Assembly (NCBI RefSeq): GCF_004343725.1
Contig: NZ_PTQW01000014.1
Coordinates: 62,001 to 126,000 of the forward strand
Reading direction: 5' to 3'
DNA: 64,000 nucleotides
DNA from: Treponema sp. J25
GTDB lineage: Bacteria; Spirochaetota; Spirochaetia; Treponematales; Breznakiellaceae
Shown: in pieces, positions 26,774 to 34,612 of the stretch
Layout of the letters: every line of letters starts with the position of its first letter
Numbering within the stretch: the first letter of the stretch is position 1
The notes under the pieces: model-generated
What the model was told of the DNA's origin: nothing
What the model saw: the letters and a program-made list of their open reading frames with translations, nothing else
Database searches by the model: none
Program-made: the position numbers and the translations under genes

Positions 26774-27787
26774 ATGTCGGTGCACAAGGATACGTATAAC
26801 GAGACAGAGGAACTAAAAAAACAAATCGAGACTCTTGAACGGGTGAATGAAGCCCTCATGGAGTCTATCAAACTCCTGGAAGAGAAGGTGATTCATTGCC
26901 CCCTTACGGGCCTGTATAACGAGGAATTCTTTCAACGATATATTCAAGATATTTTAAATGCCTGTCTTTCCACTAAAAGAAATGGAACTTTGCTCTTTAT
27001 TTCCATAGACCATTTTGGGGAAATTAATCTTCACTATGGATCCGATGCGGCGGACGAAACATTAAAAAAATATGCGGCCTATCTTACCAATCAGGTCCCA
27101 CAGGGAAGCATCCTTTTTCGTTTAAATGGGGCCCTCTTTGCCTGCTATATCCCTGACATGGTCCGGGAGGGTGCCCTGGAAATAGCAGAAAAAATTAGAA
27201 CGGCCACCGCCTCGGCAGATATTTTTGTATGCTATATTACCGTTTCCATTGGGGTAATTCTTCTGGATGAACTTTTTATATATGAAGATTTAAACCCAGA
27301 AGCCCTTGTCGATTTTGTTATTGACGCGGGGAAACAGCGACTGAACATAGCAAAAAAACGGGGGTCTAATCAGGTCTGTGCTGAAAGTGATCTTAAAATA
27401 ACAGAAAAGTCAAAGGCGGTTATCTTGCTTGCCGATGCCAACACATTCCGACTCGAGATGCTTGCGGATCTCTTAGAAAGCGAGCAATTCTCCATCCTAA
27501 AAGCCCATAGTGGAGATGAAGCGCTATCATTAATCATCAACAACGAGTTAGATCTTATCCTGGCAGATCTTTCCTTACCAGGAATGAATGCTATAGAAAT
27601 AAAACAACAAATAAACCACTACTCCCGATTGGTAGGGATTCCCTTTGTACTCATCACCGATAAAAAACGGGTTGAAATTTTAAAACAGGCCTATGCCCAG
27701 GGAATACTCATCGTCCTGGAACGGCCCCTCTTTCTCGAAGAACTTCTTGCTATTGTTTCGAATTTCAGTAAAACCAAGGTGGTGTAA
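26774..27787 (+). CDS. Degenerate GGDEF domain fused to a response-regulator receiver domain
   Basis: 337 residues. An N-terminal coiled coil (about residues 8-38) leads into a GGDEF-like domain beginning CPLTGLYNEEFF. At the signature the sequence is FRLNGALFACYIP (about residue 115) instead of (R)GGDEF, so diguanylate cyclase activity is unlikely. A receiver-like domain follows (about residues 216-337): AVILLADAN, LDLILADLSLPGMN with the phospho-acceptor Asp at about 268, FVLITDKK, and ERPLF where KPF is usual, so the conserved Lys is replaced by Arg. Cytoplasmic. Placed 2 nt before the synthase gene, it is probably its regulator. Confidence 0.85.
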   Translation: MSVHKDTYNETEELKKQIETLERVNEALMESIKLLEEKVIHCPLTGLYNEEFFQRYIQDILNACLSTKRNGTLLFISIDHFGEINLHYGSDAADETLKKYAAYLTNQVPQGSILFRLNGALFACYIPDMVREGALEIAEKIRTATASADIFVCYITVSIGVILLDELFIYEDLNPEALVDFVIDAGKQRLNIAKKRGSNQVCAESDLKITEKSKAVILLADANTFRLEMLADLLESEQFSILKAHSGDEALSLIINNELDLILADLSLPGMNAIEIKQQINHYSRLVGIPFVLITDKKRVEILKQAYAQGILIVLERPLFLEELLAIVSNFSKTKVV

Positions 27788-27789
27788 CA

Positions 27790-30633
27790 ATGGCAGAAAC
27801 ACTAGGATTTTTTTTCGGGATTTCCCTGGTTTTTGCTTTCATAATTCTTCTGCTTAGTAAATTGAGAACCCGTAAAGAACTAAGAACAATACAAAAAATA
27901 AGAGAGGCATTCAAGAAATATATAAAAGAGGGAATAACTCCAGACCCATTTCAGTTCCCCATTGAGATATTTTTGCGAGAAGTAGTGCGTATTAATGAAG
28001 AAATTCAACTTGATGCTGCTTATTTTGACTATCTGTATAACCGGCTGGGTAAAAAGTGGATGACCCGTTTACAAAAAACATTAAAAAATACAAAACCATA
28101 CAAACGAATTGAAGCGGCTATTTTCCTCAGTCTTTTTACCAGAGAAGAAAACATCGTTGCCATTGGGAATCAGCTTCAACATGAGAAGATTCCTTATGTA
28201 CAATTACAGCTTGCCTATTCTTTAGTTCAGCTTAAGGCAACTTCCTATATACCAACAATTATTGCGCTTATGAAAAACAAAGAAGAATGGCTTTCCTACC
28301 GGATTGCAGAAATTCTTTTAGGTTTTGGCCAGAGTCTTGAAGGGTATCTTCTTGAACAATGCCGAACAAAACCACTCCTTTCAAAAGAAGAGATCATCCT
28401 TCTTTGTGTTTTTCTCAGGCGTTTTCCGCAACCTGAGTTATTGGAACACCTGGTGTTACTTTTAAATAGCTCCTTTTCAGCGAGCCTTATAGTAGGCGAA
28501 GTACTTTTACAGCATTATCCCTATATTCTTTGCGATAATATGTATTTACAACACCCTAATCACGTAATCCGTTCTCTTGCTTATGAAGCACTTGGAACAA
28601 GAGATAATCTTAAAACACTGTTTCATCTTATTAAAGTATCGGGAGATCCCTATATTACCGATGGAGTAACCAGGGGATTACAAAAACTTATATCAAAAAA
28701 TAAAAAACATTTAGAACTTCTGTATACTACCTTTAACCGTTTTTATAGAAAATCCGAATCTCTAAAAAACAAGAATTCATTGCATCGCACTTTTACAACA
28801 CTCGGAAAAGTATTACTCCCTGAATTGGAGTATTTTTTGTACGGAGGTTACGACCTAGAAGGATTGCTTTACTATGCATGCGAGTCAGAACAGCTCAGCG
28901 TACTTTCTTCGTTTTTAGATACAAACAAGAATCCTAAATATGAAGAACAAATACTACATACTATTAAAGAAATCCTGAAAAAAAATCCAGACTTCTTACA
29001 GATTATACAAAAACATTGTACCAATACTGAGTTACTTAAAAAGTTAGGGCTTGAAAAACTACCGGAACAATCTCGAGAACCTCCGCTCAAGCTGAGTAAA
29101 AGAGCTCGCTTGGTGCTTTTTATTCTGGGCATTGCCCTATTAACCGTTCCTTTTATAAGTTGGGCTTCTCTTTTCTTTACCCATTCATTCGAGATACAGA
29201 AGGCAAGCCAACTTTTTATTGAGAACTTTACCCGTGCAATGACCGGGTACTTCCTTATTCTCAACAGCATTTACCTTTTTCTGGTGCTTCTTTCCGGTAT
29301 GAACATACAACGGCAATATAAAAACTGGCAGAGTATCCGTTCTAGTTTTCTCAGCCTGGAAAACATGTTACCTTCCGTGTCTATTCTTGCCCCAGCATTT
29401 AAAGAAGAACTAACCATTGTTGATAGTGTTCGTTCTTTACTTTCCCTTAATTATCCCAAATTCGAAGTCATTGTTATTTGCGATGGCTCCCCTGATAGAA
29501 CCTTACAAAAACTGATTACCGCTTTTAATTTAGAACGGATTGAACGGGAAGCCATTACCGCTATACCGACCCGTCCCATCCGAGGCTTTTACGGAAGCAA
29601 GCAATATCCCTATCTCCTGGTAATCGATAAATTAAACGGAGGCAAAGCGGATAGTTTAAATGCGGGCATCAATTACGCTAAAAATGATTACCTCTGCTGT
29701 ATTGATGCGGACTCGCTCCTCGAAAAAGATGCGTTACTCCGCATGATGCATCATATCATCAGCGCAGAAAAGGAAGTTCTCGCCTGTGGGGGAAACATTC
29801 TTCCCGTTAATGGCTGCAAGGTCCAGAGTGGGGCTATTAAAGAAATTCATATACCAAACAAGCTTCTGTCCCGTTTCCAAACTATAGAGTACCTCCGGGC
29901 TTTTCTCACCGGTCGTTTGGGCTGGGCCATGCTCGATGCCCTGGTAATCATTTCGGGAGCCTTTGGGGTATTTAGCCGAAAACGGGTATTGGAAATAAAC
30001 GGATATCTTACAGGCTCCGCTTCCGGTAAGATGGATACGGTGGGGGAAGACATGGAACTGGTGGTTCGGCTGAGGCGCCATGCCCGTGAAAACAAGATAC
30101 CCGCTACCGTAAGTTATTGTTACAACGCTAACTGCTGGACTGAGGTTCCCGAGGACTGGGGAAGTTTTTCTCGACAACGGGATCGCTGGCACCGGGGATT
30201 GCTGGAAATTCTTACCTTTCACTGGAAATGTCTTGGCCGTCCCCGTTATGGGGCGATGGGGCTTCTGGCCCTTCCCTACTTTTGGATTTTCGAGTGCATC
30301 GGTCCTTTTTTTGAGCTTTTTAGTCTGGTCACCGTGCTTATAGGGCTGGTCACTGGTTTCTTATCCTTTAAAGCCTTTAGTATCTTTTTCTCAGCTTCGG
30401 TTCTTTTGGGAACCACAATTTCAGTGATTTCTCTTGTTTTTACTGAAGCGCGAATTGCAACTATTCCTCTTCGGGAAACTCTACTATTGTTGTTATTTAC
30501 CTTATTTGAAAATTTTGGCTACCGCCAACTGGTGGCAATTAAAAGAGTTCCTGCGTACTTTAAGCTTCTAATTGGCAAATCAGGATGGGGAGCTATTAAA
30601 CGAAGGGGATTCACTCCAAGCACTAAGAACTAA
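27790..30633 (+). CDS. HEAT-repeat / family 2 glycosyltransferase fusion, processive polysaccharide synthase
   Basis: 947 residues. One membrane helix (about 3-22), a soluble region with HEAT-like helical repeats (about 90-430, e.g. IEAAIFLSLFTREENIVAI, AYSLVQLKATSYIPTI), two membrane helices (about 440-505), then a GT2 domain: VSILAPAFKEEL (about 529), ICDGSPDRT, KLNGGKADSLNAGI, DADS (about 638), GEDMEL (about 752) and QRDRW (about 795), the Q/RxxRW motif of processive synthases. Several C-terminal helices follow. This is the pattern of BcsA, NodC or HasA, but no PilZ domain is visible. AAGGTGG precedes the ATG. Last gene of the locus; polymer unknown, perhaps a beta-glucan given the GH16 partner. 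Confidence 0.88.
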   Translation: MAETLGFFFGISLVFAFIILLLSKLRTRKELRTIQKIREAFKKYIKEGITPDPFQFPIEIFLREVVRINEEIQLDAAYFDYLYNRLGKKWMTRLQKTLKNTKPYKRIEAAIFLSLFTREENIVAIGNQLQHEKIPYVQLQLAYSLVQLKATSYIPTIIALMKNKEEWLSYRIAEILLGFGQSLEGYLLEQCRTKPLLSKEEIILLCVFLRRFPQPELLEHLVLLLNSSFSASLIVGEVLLQHYPYILCDNMYLQHPNHVIRSLAYEALGTRDNLKTLFHLIKVSGDPYITDGVTRGLQKLISKNKKHLELLYTTFNRFYRKSESLKNKNSLHRTFTTLGKVLLPELEYFLYGGYDLEGLLYYACESEQLSVLSSFLDTNKNPKYEEQILHTIKEILKKNPDFLQIIQKHCTNTELLKKLGLEKLPEQSREPPLKLSKRARLVLFILGIALLTVPFISWASLFFTHSFEIQKASQLFIENFTRAMTGYFLILNSIYLFLVLLSGMNIQRQYKNWQSIRSSFLSLENMLPSVSILAPAFKEELTIVDSVRSLLSLNYPKFEVIVICDGSPDRTLQKLITAFNLERIEREAITAIPTRPIRGFYGSKQYPYLLVIDKLNGGKADSLNAGINYAKNDYLCCIDADSLLEKDALLRMMHHIISAEKEVLACGGNILPVNGCKVQSGAIKEIHIPNKLLSRFQTIEYLRAFLTGRLGWAMLDALVIISGAFGVFSRKRVLEINGYLTGSASGKMDTVGEDMELVVRLRRHARENKIPATVSYCYNANCWTEVPEDWGSFSRQRDRWHRGLLEILTFHWKCLGRPRYGAMGLLALPYFWIFECIGPFFELFSLVTVLIGLVTGFLSFKAFSIFFSASVLLGTTISVISLVFTEARIATIPLRETLLLLLFTLFENFGYRQLVAIKRVPAYFKLLIGKSGWGAIKRRGFTPSTKN

Positions 30634-31066
30634 ACATTGACTAGCCCTTCAGAATAATGGAAGGCGGCCATACAAATAATTATGGTTATTAAAAGCAAAA
30701 ATTTCCCTCACCACAAGGGGCCCTATAGGAAGACACCACAGATCTCCTGTCCGGGTTCTCACTTAAAGAGAACTTCGCAGCACCACCCCGCAATCCAAAA
30801 ATAGCGTATCATCACTAAGCGGCAAAAGTAGATAAAAGAATGGTTCTCTTTCCGCCGCTCCTCCTCAGTGTATCGCCTATGATCCTTAGCCGGCCGCAAG
30901 GGCTGGCGGCCAAACCTGCAAGCGGCATGCCGCAAGGGCCGGGGCTTTGGTGCAAACCCCAGCCAAGCCCACATCTGCCACAGCCAAAGGCAGGCCTAGG
31001 CCCGGCCCAAGGGAGAGCCCCGCCATAGCCAAGCCCGAGGCCGTCCCGACCCGCGGCACCCCAACG
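30634..31066. other. 433-nt gap, GC-rich in its right half
   Basis: No credible gene. The left half is ordinary, with a small dyad GTTCTC...GAGAAC near 30757-30775. From about 30886 the sequence becomes very GC-rich and repetitive, with GCC/GGC-rich blocks such as GCCGGGGC and CCAAGCCC. The composition resembles the repeat-built insertion inside the adjacent rsgA. Convergent region between the synthase gene and rsgA. Confidence 0.7.
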
Positions 31067-32362
31067 CTAGCGCCGGCTTTTCTGCAGGCTTTTAGCAAAT
31101 TTGGAGATCTGCTTCCAGCGGGCCTTTTCCGCCCGCAGGGCCTGGTCATCGAGCCGGCGGTCCAGCCAGGCCTGTTCCCGCTTAAGCTGCAGGTAGGAGC
31201 GGTAACGGCCCTCATCTAACTCACCAGAAGCCAGGGCAGCCTGGACCGCGCAGCCCGGCTCGCCTTCATGGCTGCAATCGGAGAAACGGCATTGGTCCGC
31301 TAGGCAGGCAATATCGGAAAAGCTCGCGGCCAGGTCATCCCCATCGGCCCATAGCTTTAATTCCCGGATTCCGGGACTATCAATGATGAGAAGCCCTGAC
31401 GAAAGCCGGTAGAGCCGGCTTGAGGTAGTGGTATGCCGGCCCTTCCGGTCCGATTCCCGAACAGCCCCTTCCCGGGGTGCGGCTTCTTCGTCCAAGGGGC
31501 CTGTGCAGCCCAGGCCGGCCTCCGGGGTGCCCCAGGGCAGTTCTTCCATTGACGAGATGATCGCGCTGTCACCCCCCAAAGGTGCCGCCGCCAGAGGGGT
31601 GCCAGCCAAAGATGTGCCTGCCAAAGGGGCCGCAGCCAGAGGAGCGCCCGTAACAGAGCCTAAGGCCCCGATCAGGGCAGACTTCCCTACCCCGCTTTTA
31701 CCAAGCACGCCCAGGGTTTCTCCGGCAGAGAAGTAACGGCTCAATTCTTCTAAGCCCTCTCCGGTTTTCGCACTGACCGCAACTACAGGACTCCCCGGAG
31801 CGGCCAGAGCAGCGGTAGCTAAAGCGTTCCGGCGCGTTTCAGCATCCGCCAGGTCCGCCTTATTAAGGACTATACAGACCCCGCAGCCAGCGCTTCGGGC
31901 AACCACGAGGGCCCGCTCAAGAAAGGTACGGAGAAAATTTCGGCCCCCGTCCAGGGCAAACACAAGGAGCAGCGTATCGATGTTGGCCGCCAGCACCTGT
32001 TCTTCCGTTTTATCCCCCGCCGCACCTCTGCTTAAAGCTGTTTGCCGAGGGAGCACCCGGTGGATCCGTAGGCCGTCTTCCTCAGGGTCGAGCAGCACCC
32101 AGTCTCCGGTAACAGGGTAATCAGCCCCGCCTGTGGTCCGGAACGCAAAAGCACCGCTTACCCGTATGTTGCGGTACAGACCCGCCGTACAAGCAGACGC
32201 GAGCATCAGATTTTCATCAATATAATGGGGTACAACCACATCATATTGATGATATTCCCGCCGGATAATGCGGCCGGGAATGTATTTTCTACCATCTTCC
32301 TGGCATGCGGATTGCCAGAAGCCGTGAAATATACCCTTCCACCCCCAGGTTTCAGGATTCAT
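31067..32362 (-). CDS. rsgA: Ribosome small-subunit-dependent GTPase A with a repeat-built insertion
   Basis: 431 residues from ATG 32362 (longer in-frame readings run into non-coding sequence). RsgA is a circularly permuted GTPase in 30S maturation. An N-terminal OB-fold region (TGDWVLLDPEEDGLRIHRVLPR) precedes G4 NKADL, G5 SAKTG, G1 GKSGVGKSALIGALG, G2 GRHTTT and G3 DSPGI, then the zinc site CLADQCRFSDCSHEGEPGC. Between G1 and G2 about 65 residues occur where roughly 15-20 are usual; the extra part includes five (G/A)(A/T)(P/S)LA units. No Shine-Dalgarno sequence; TATACC lies 3 nt before the ATG. Gene is much richer in GC than its neighbours. Confidence 0.93.
   Translation of the reverse strand: MNPETWGWKGIFHGFWQSACQEDGRKYIPGRIIRREYHQYDVVVPHYIDENLMLASACTAGLYRNIRVSGAFAFRTTGGADYPVTGDWVLLDPEEDGLRIHRVLPRQTALSRGAAGDKTEEQVLAANIDTLLLVFALDGGRNFLRTFLERALVVARSAGCGVCIVLNKADLADAETRRNALATAALAAPGSPVVAVSAKTGEGLEELSRYFSAGETLGVLGKSGVGKSALIGALGSVTGAPLAAAPLAGTSLAGTPLAAAPLGGDSAIISSMEELPWGTPEAGLGCTGPLDEEAAPREGAVRESDRKGRHTTTSSRLYRLSSGLLIIDSPGIRELKLWADGDDLAASFSDIACLADQCRFSDCSHEGEPGCAVQAALASGELDEGRYRSYLQLKREQAWLDRRLDDQALRAEKARWKQISKFAKSLQKSRR
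31575..31649 (-). repeat. Five tandem 15-nt units inside rsgA
   Basis: Units start at 31575, 31590, 31605, 31620 and 31635; consensus on the plus strand is GCCAAAGGNGCCGCC-like. On the coding strand each encodes (G/A)(A/T)(P/S)L(A/G). The repeat stays in frame. Confidence 0.85.
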
Positions 32363-32649
32363 TGTGGTATACAATTGTGTTGGTCCTTTAGTCAATTTCA
32401 AAAAATTGATGAACGTAATTTCTGCATGACCGCTGGCATTAGGTTCGCTGCAAGTACTGCGGGAGCGACAGGCGCTCCATACACCGCGCATGCAATTCAC
32501 GGATCAAACAGAACCGAATGTAATTATTGTGGGTTAAAAAAAGCGAGAGGATGAGCGGAAAAGATAGGATTTAGAAACTAATTTTTTTAGAGCGAGCGCA
32601 AAACAGGCGCAGACAATATACAAGCAGGAAATGAGCGATAGTTCCTATC

Positions 32650-32694
32650 CTATCCGCGGCTCTGAACCTCTGCATATGTGCGGACAATCACCAT
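32650..32694 (-). CDS. Possible 14-residue leader peptide
   Basis: Minus strand ATG 32694 to TAG 32650 encodes MVIVRTYAEVQSRG. GAGGAGG lies 6 nt upstream of the ATG, the best ribosome site in this stretch. The short frame sits in the 484-nt gap 32363-32846 upstream of rsgA. The gap otherwise holds a dyad GATAGGA (about 32563) with TCCTATC (about 32643) that could pair across 80 nt. No promoter of good spacing is visible. It may be a leader peptide, or the start of a decayed gene, since the frame stays open for another 24 codons beyond the TAG. Confidence 0.3.
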   Translation of the reverse strand: MVIVRTYAEVQSRG

Positions 32695-32763
32695 TACACA
32701 CCTCCTCGTTGTAGTGTGGTATTATTAGATACCTTACCAGGGCTCGCGGGAACTGTCAAGGAA

Positions 32764-32838
32764 GGGCGGAGCCTAGAAGACTAAGAGGAAGCTCCGCCCG
32801 TCGCCCCGCCCTGGCAGGCGAGCCCCACCCGCCAGGGC
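32764..32838 (-). terminator. Two GC-rich hairpins after the barrel-like gene
   Basis: GGGCGGAGC (32764-32772) pairs with GCTCCGCCC (32791-32799), and CCCTGGC (32809-32815) with GCCAGGG (32832-32838). They lie directly downstream of the minus-strand gene at 32847. No T tract follows, so termination is uncertain. Confidence 0.4.
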
Positions 32839-32846
32839 TCATTTCA

Positions 32847-33434
32847 TCAATATAACCTCATTCCGCAGCTCAGTGCAAAACCGTTGAGATAGGGAGTCCC
32901 ATTGATATCCTTGGTCAGGATGCCATTACTCCCTAGTTCGATATAGTACGAGCTCGGCCATGATGCGGTATCCAAGAAAAACTCAAACCCAAAATGCCCG
33001 TATCCGCCGAGGCGAAATAGCTCTGCATCAAAATCCGCATGGGAAAACACAAAGAGAAACCCGCCTTCGCCGTACAAACGGATCGCTGCAGTCTTCATAA
33101 AGGAGCCCCCCACAAGCCCAGCCCGCAAGCTGTAATAGGGCTGCCAATCGAAATTTTCCTTAAAAAGCACTGCCCCGCTCAGCCTGAGGGCACCATGATT
33201 CCAGAGGAACCAGGGGCTCGTCAGGGTGCCGCCTAAACCAAAATCATCCTCCCATTCGTGAATAGAAAACCCTACCGATAGGGCGCTGGTTTTGTTCAGC
33301 CCGCCACCTGTGGTTTCCGCAGCAGCGGGAGCGCCCACCCATAAAAGGGCTGCAAGCAAGACTGGCACAAGTGACCCGACACAGAAAGGCTGCGCAGGTT
33401 GTTTCATCAAGTTTTTCCTCTTATTCTTCATCAT
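32847..33434 (-). CDS. Predicted small outer-membrane beta-barrel protein
   Basis: 195 residues. Signal peptide (about residues 1-39, hydrophobic core VGSLVPVLLAALLWVGAPAA, cleavage near AAA-ET). The mature part has alternating strands rich in Gly and aromatics (LSVGFSIHEW, LRLSGAVLF, YSLRAGLVGG, LYGEGGFLFVFSH, YGHFGFEFFLD) and ends FALSCGMRLY, an aromatic C-terminus as in small barrels. No family recognised. The start has GGGAGG, and the ATG overlaps the stop of the upstream winged-helix gene, so it is the third gene of an operon. Confidence 0.65.
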   Translation of the reverse strand: MMKNKRKNLMKQPAQPFCVGSLVPVLLAALLWVGAPAAAETTGGGLNKTSALSVGFSIHEWEDDFGLGGTLTSPWFLWNHGALRLSGAVLFKENFDWQPYYSLRAGLVGGSFMKTAAIRLYGEGGFLFVFSHADFDAELFRLGGYGHFGFEFFLDTASWPSSYYIELGSNGILTKDINGTPYLNGFALSCGMRLY

Positions 33435-33778
33435 GTACTTCCTCCCGGAATTGATGAAAGTAATTCCGCCAGACGGCGGCTATATACCAGCAGAGCTTCC
33501 TTGCCCTGGTCGGTAATCCGATACAGGGTACTCGGCTTGCGGCCCCGAAACTGTTTGCGGTACTCCACATAGCCCGCTTCCTCGAGCTTCCTAAGATGAC
33601 TCGCCAGATTCCCATCAGAAGCGCCAATCCTATCCCGCAGGTAGGTGAACTCCGCTTCCTCACAACCTGCCAATAAAGCCATAGCCGCAAGCCGAATCCG
33701 CGACGCAAAAAGTTCGTCCAGAGCTTCATAATGGTAGAGGTTCCAGGGCTTATCGGAATTGCTTTCGTTCTTTGACAT
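33431..33778 (-). CDS. Winged helix-turn-helix regulator (HTH_34 type)
   Basis: 115 residues. DNA-binding winged helix: LDELFASRIRLAAMALLAG, FTYLRDRIGASDGNLASHLRKLEEAGYVEYRKQF (helices 2-3 and start of the wing), then KPSTLYRITDQGKEALLVY. The ASDGNLASHLRKLEEAGYV string is typical of the HTH_34 group, which often acts as a repressor beside a membrane protein gene. It overlaps the upstream membrane-protein gene by 29 nt and the downstream barrel gene by 4 nt. Probably binds the palindrome in the operon promoter at 34386-34397. Confidence 0.88.
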   Translation of the reverse strand: MSKNESNSDKPWNLYHYEALDELFASRIRLAAMALLAGCEEAEFTYLRDRIGASDGNLASHLRKLEEAGYVEYRKQFRGRKPSTLYRITDQGKEALLVYSRRLAELLSSIPGGST

Positions 33779-34349
33779 AGAGGTATAAACCCGGCACCGC
33801 TTCGAATAAGAAAGCCCATATTCCCATACTCAAAGAAGCCCAGCAAGAGGGAATCCAGAACACCATAAACGCCTGAACCACCCAGGCCCCCGCAACAACT
33901 TTAAGGAGCACATAGGCTGTGAGAACGCTGCTTACCCAATAGCCTGTCGCCACAAGGAGACTAATGCAACACAATAGCTGCGGCAGGGACAAGCGGGCAG
34001 GGAATAACCATGAAAACATCCCTATACAGAAACAGAGGCCCAAAATAAATAGCCACAAATGACCAAACATTCGTTCCACCAGAACAGACTTTTTCTGCCT
34101 GCGCCGTATCAGGGCATAGTATCGAGCAACAAGCATAAAGCCCACCACAAAAACACCCAACCAGAGAGGCCCAATCAAACCATAGGAAGCTCTCCCCACC
34201 AAAAGGTACGTCAGCACCACCCCTACGGGGACCAGTGTGCCCCACACTACCGAAGGATACCCCGTGTAGATGAATGAACGCCGGGCTTCCTGAACCAACC
34301 TTTCGATCATATCAAGCCGTTCCTGGGGAGATAAACTCTGAGTTCCCAT
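33750..34349 (-). CDS. Membrane protein paired with a winged-helix regulator
   Basis: 199 residues. An N-terminal soluble helix (about 1-25, LSPQERLDMIERLVQEARRS) is followed by about five or six membrane helices (e.g. VVWGTLVPVGVVLTYLLVG, LWLFILGLCFCIGMFSWLF) and a basic tail YVKERKQFR. No enzyme motif. Such proteins commonly precede HTH_34 regulators; role unknown. GGAGG precedes ATG 34349. First gene of a three-gene minus-strand operon with a well-formed promoter. Confidence 0.8.
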   Translation of the reverse strand: MGTQSLSPQERLDMIERLVQEARRSFIYTGYPSVVWGTLVPVGVVLTYLLVGRASYGLIGPLWLGVFVVGFMLVARYYALIRRRQKKSVLVERMFGHLWLFILGLCFCIGMFSWLFPARLSLPQLLCCISLLVATGYWVSSVLTAYVLLKVVAGAWVVQAFMVFWIPSCWASLSMGIWAFLFEAVPGLYLYVKERKQFR

Positions 34350-34376
34350 CGTAGCCTCCTCTGTAGCTTATATTCA

Positions 34377-34405
34377 ATCATAGTGCAAAGTACTTTGTTT
34401 TTCAA
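34377..34405 (-). promoter_or_regulatory. Promoter with palindromic operator in the spacer
   Basis: Minus strand: TTGAAA (complement of 34400-34405), 17-nt spacer, TATGAT (complement of 34377-34382). The spacer contains the perfect palindrome CAAAGTACTTTG (34386-34397), and a further half-site CAAAGTA lies at 34403-34409, overlapping the -35. A repressor bound there would block RNA polymerase; the winged-helix protein of this operon is the obvious candidate. Confidence 0.7.
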
Positions 34406-34444
34406 AGTATTAAAACAAAAAATCAAAAATTTTTAAGACACCAA

Positions 34445-34558
34445 CCCTAAAGGGGGAAGTCTCCCCCTCGCTCCGGCCGCCGCAGCCGCACCCACGGCGC
34501 GGCCTCTGGCGGCCTCCGCTACCCCCTCTGCGAGGGACACCCCCGCAACGCCCCCTTT
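34445..34558. repeat. GC-rich nested-palindrome element
   Basis: Nested arms: GGGGG (34452-34456) with CCCCC (34463-34467); CCCTCGC (34465-34471) with GCGAGGG (34530-34536); inside it GGCCGCC (34475-34481) with GGCGGCC (34508-34514). The roughly 110-nt block sits between two minus-strand genes in the 263-nt gap 34350-34612. It has no open frame of note and looks like a dispersed structured repeat. Confidence 0.6.
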
Positions 34559-34612
34559 TCCCGGACCATCGCTTTTCAACGGCCCGGGGATACAGAGCCG
34601 TCTACAGAGGAA

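Noticed and set aside
25186-30633. Classical cellulose (Bcs) operon
   Set aside because: No BcsB, BcsC or GH8 enzyme, and the synthase has no PilZ domain; only the general synthase-dependent layout is shared.
30886-31219. Overlapping frames on both strands of the GC-rich region next to rsgA
   Set aside because: Low-complexity Ala/Gly/Pro/Leu translations on both strands, no ribosome site; explained by GC-rich repeats.
34445-34558. Structured RNA gene (tRNA-like or riboswitch)
   Set aside because: Arms are palindromic GC blocks without a cloverleaf, anticodon or known aptamer core; better described as a palindromic repeat.
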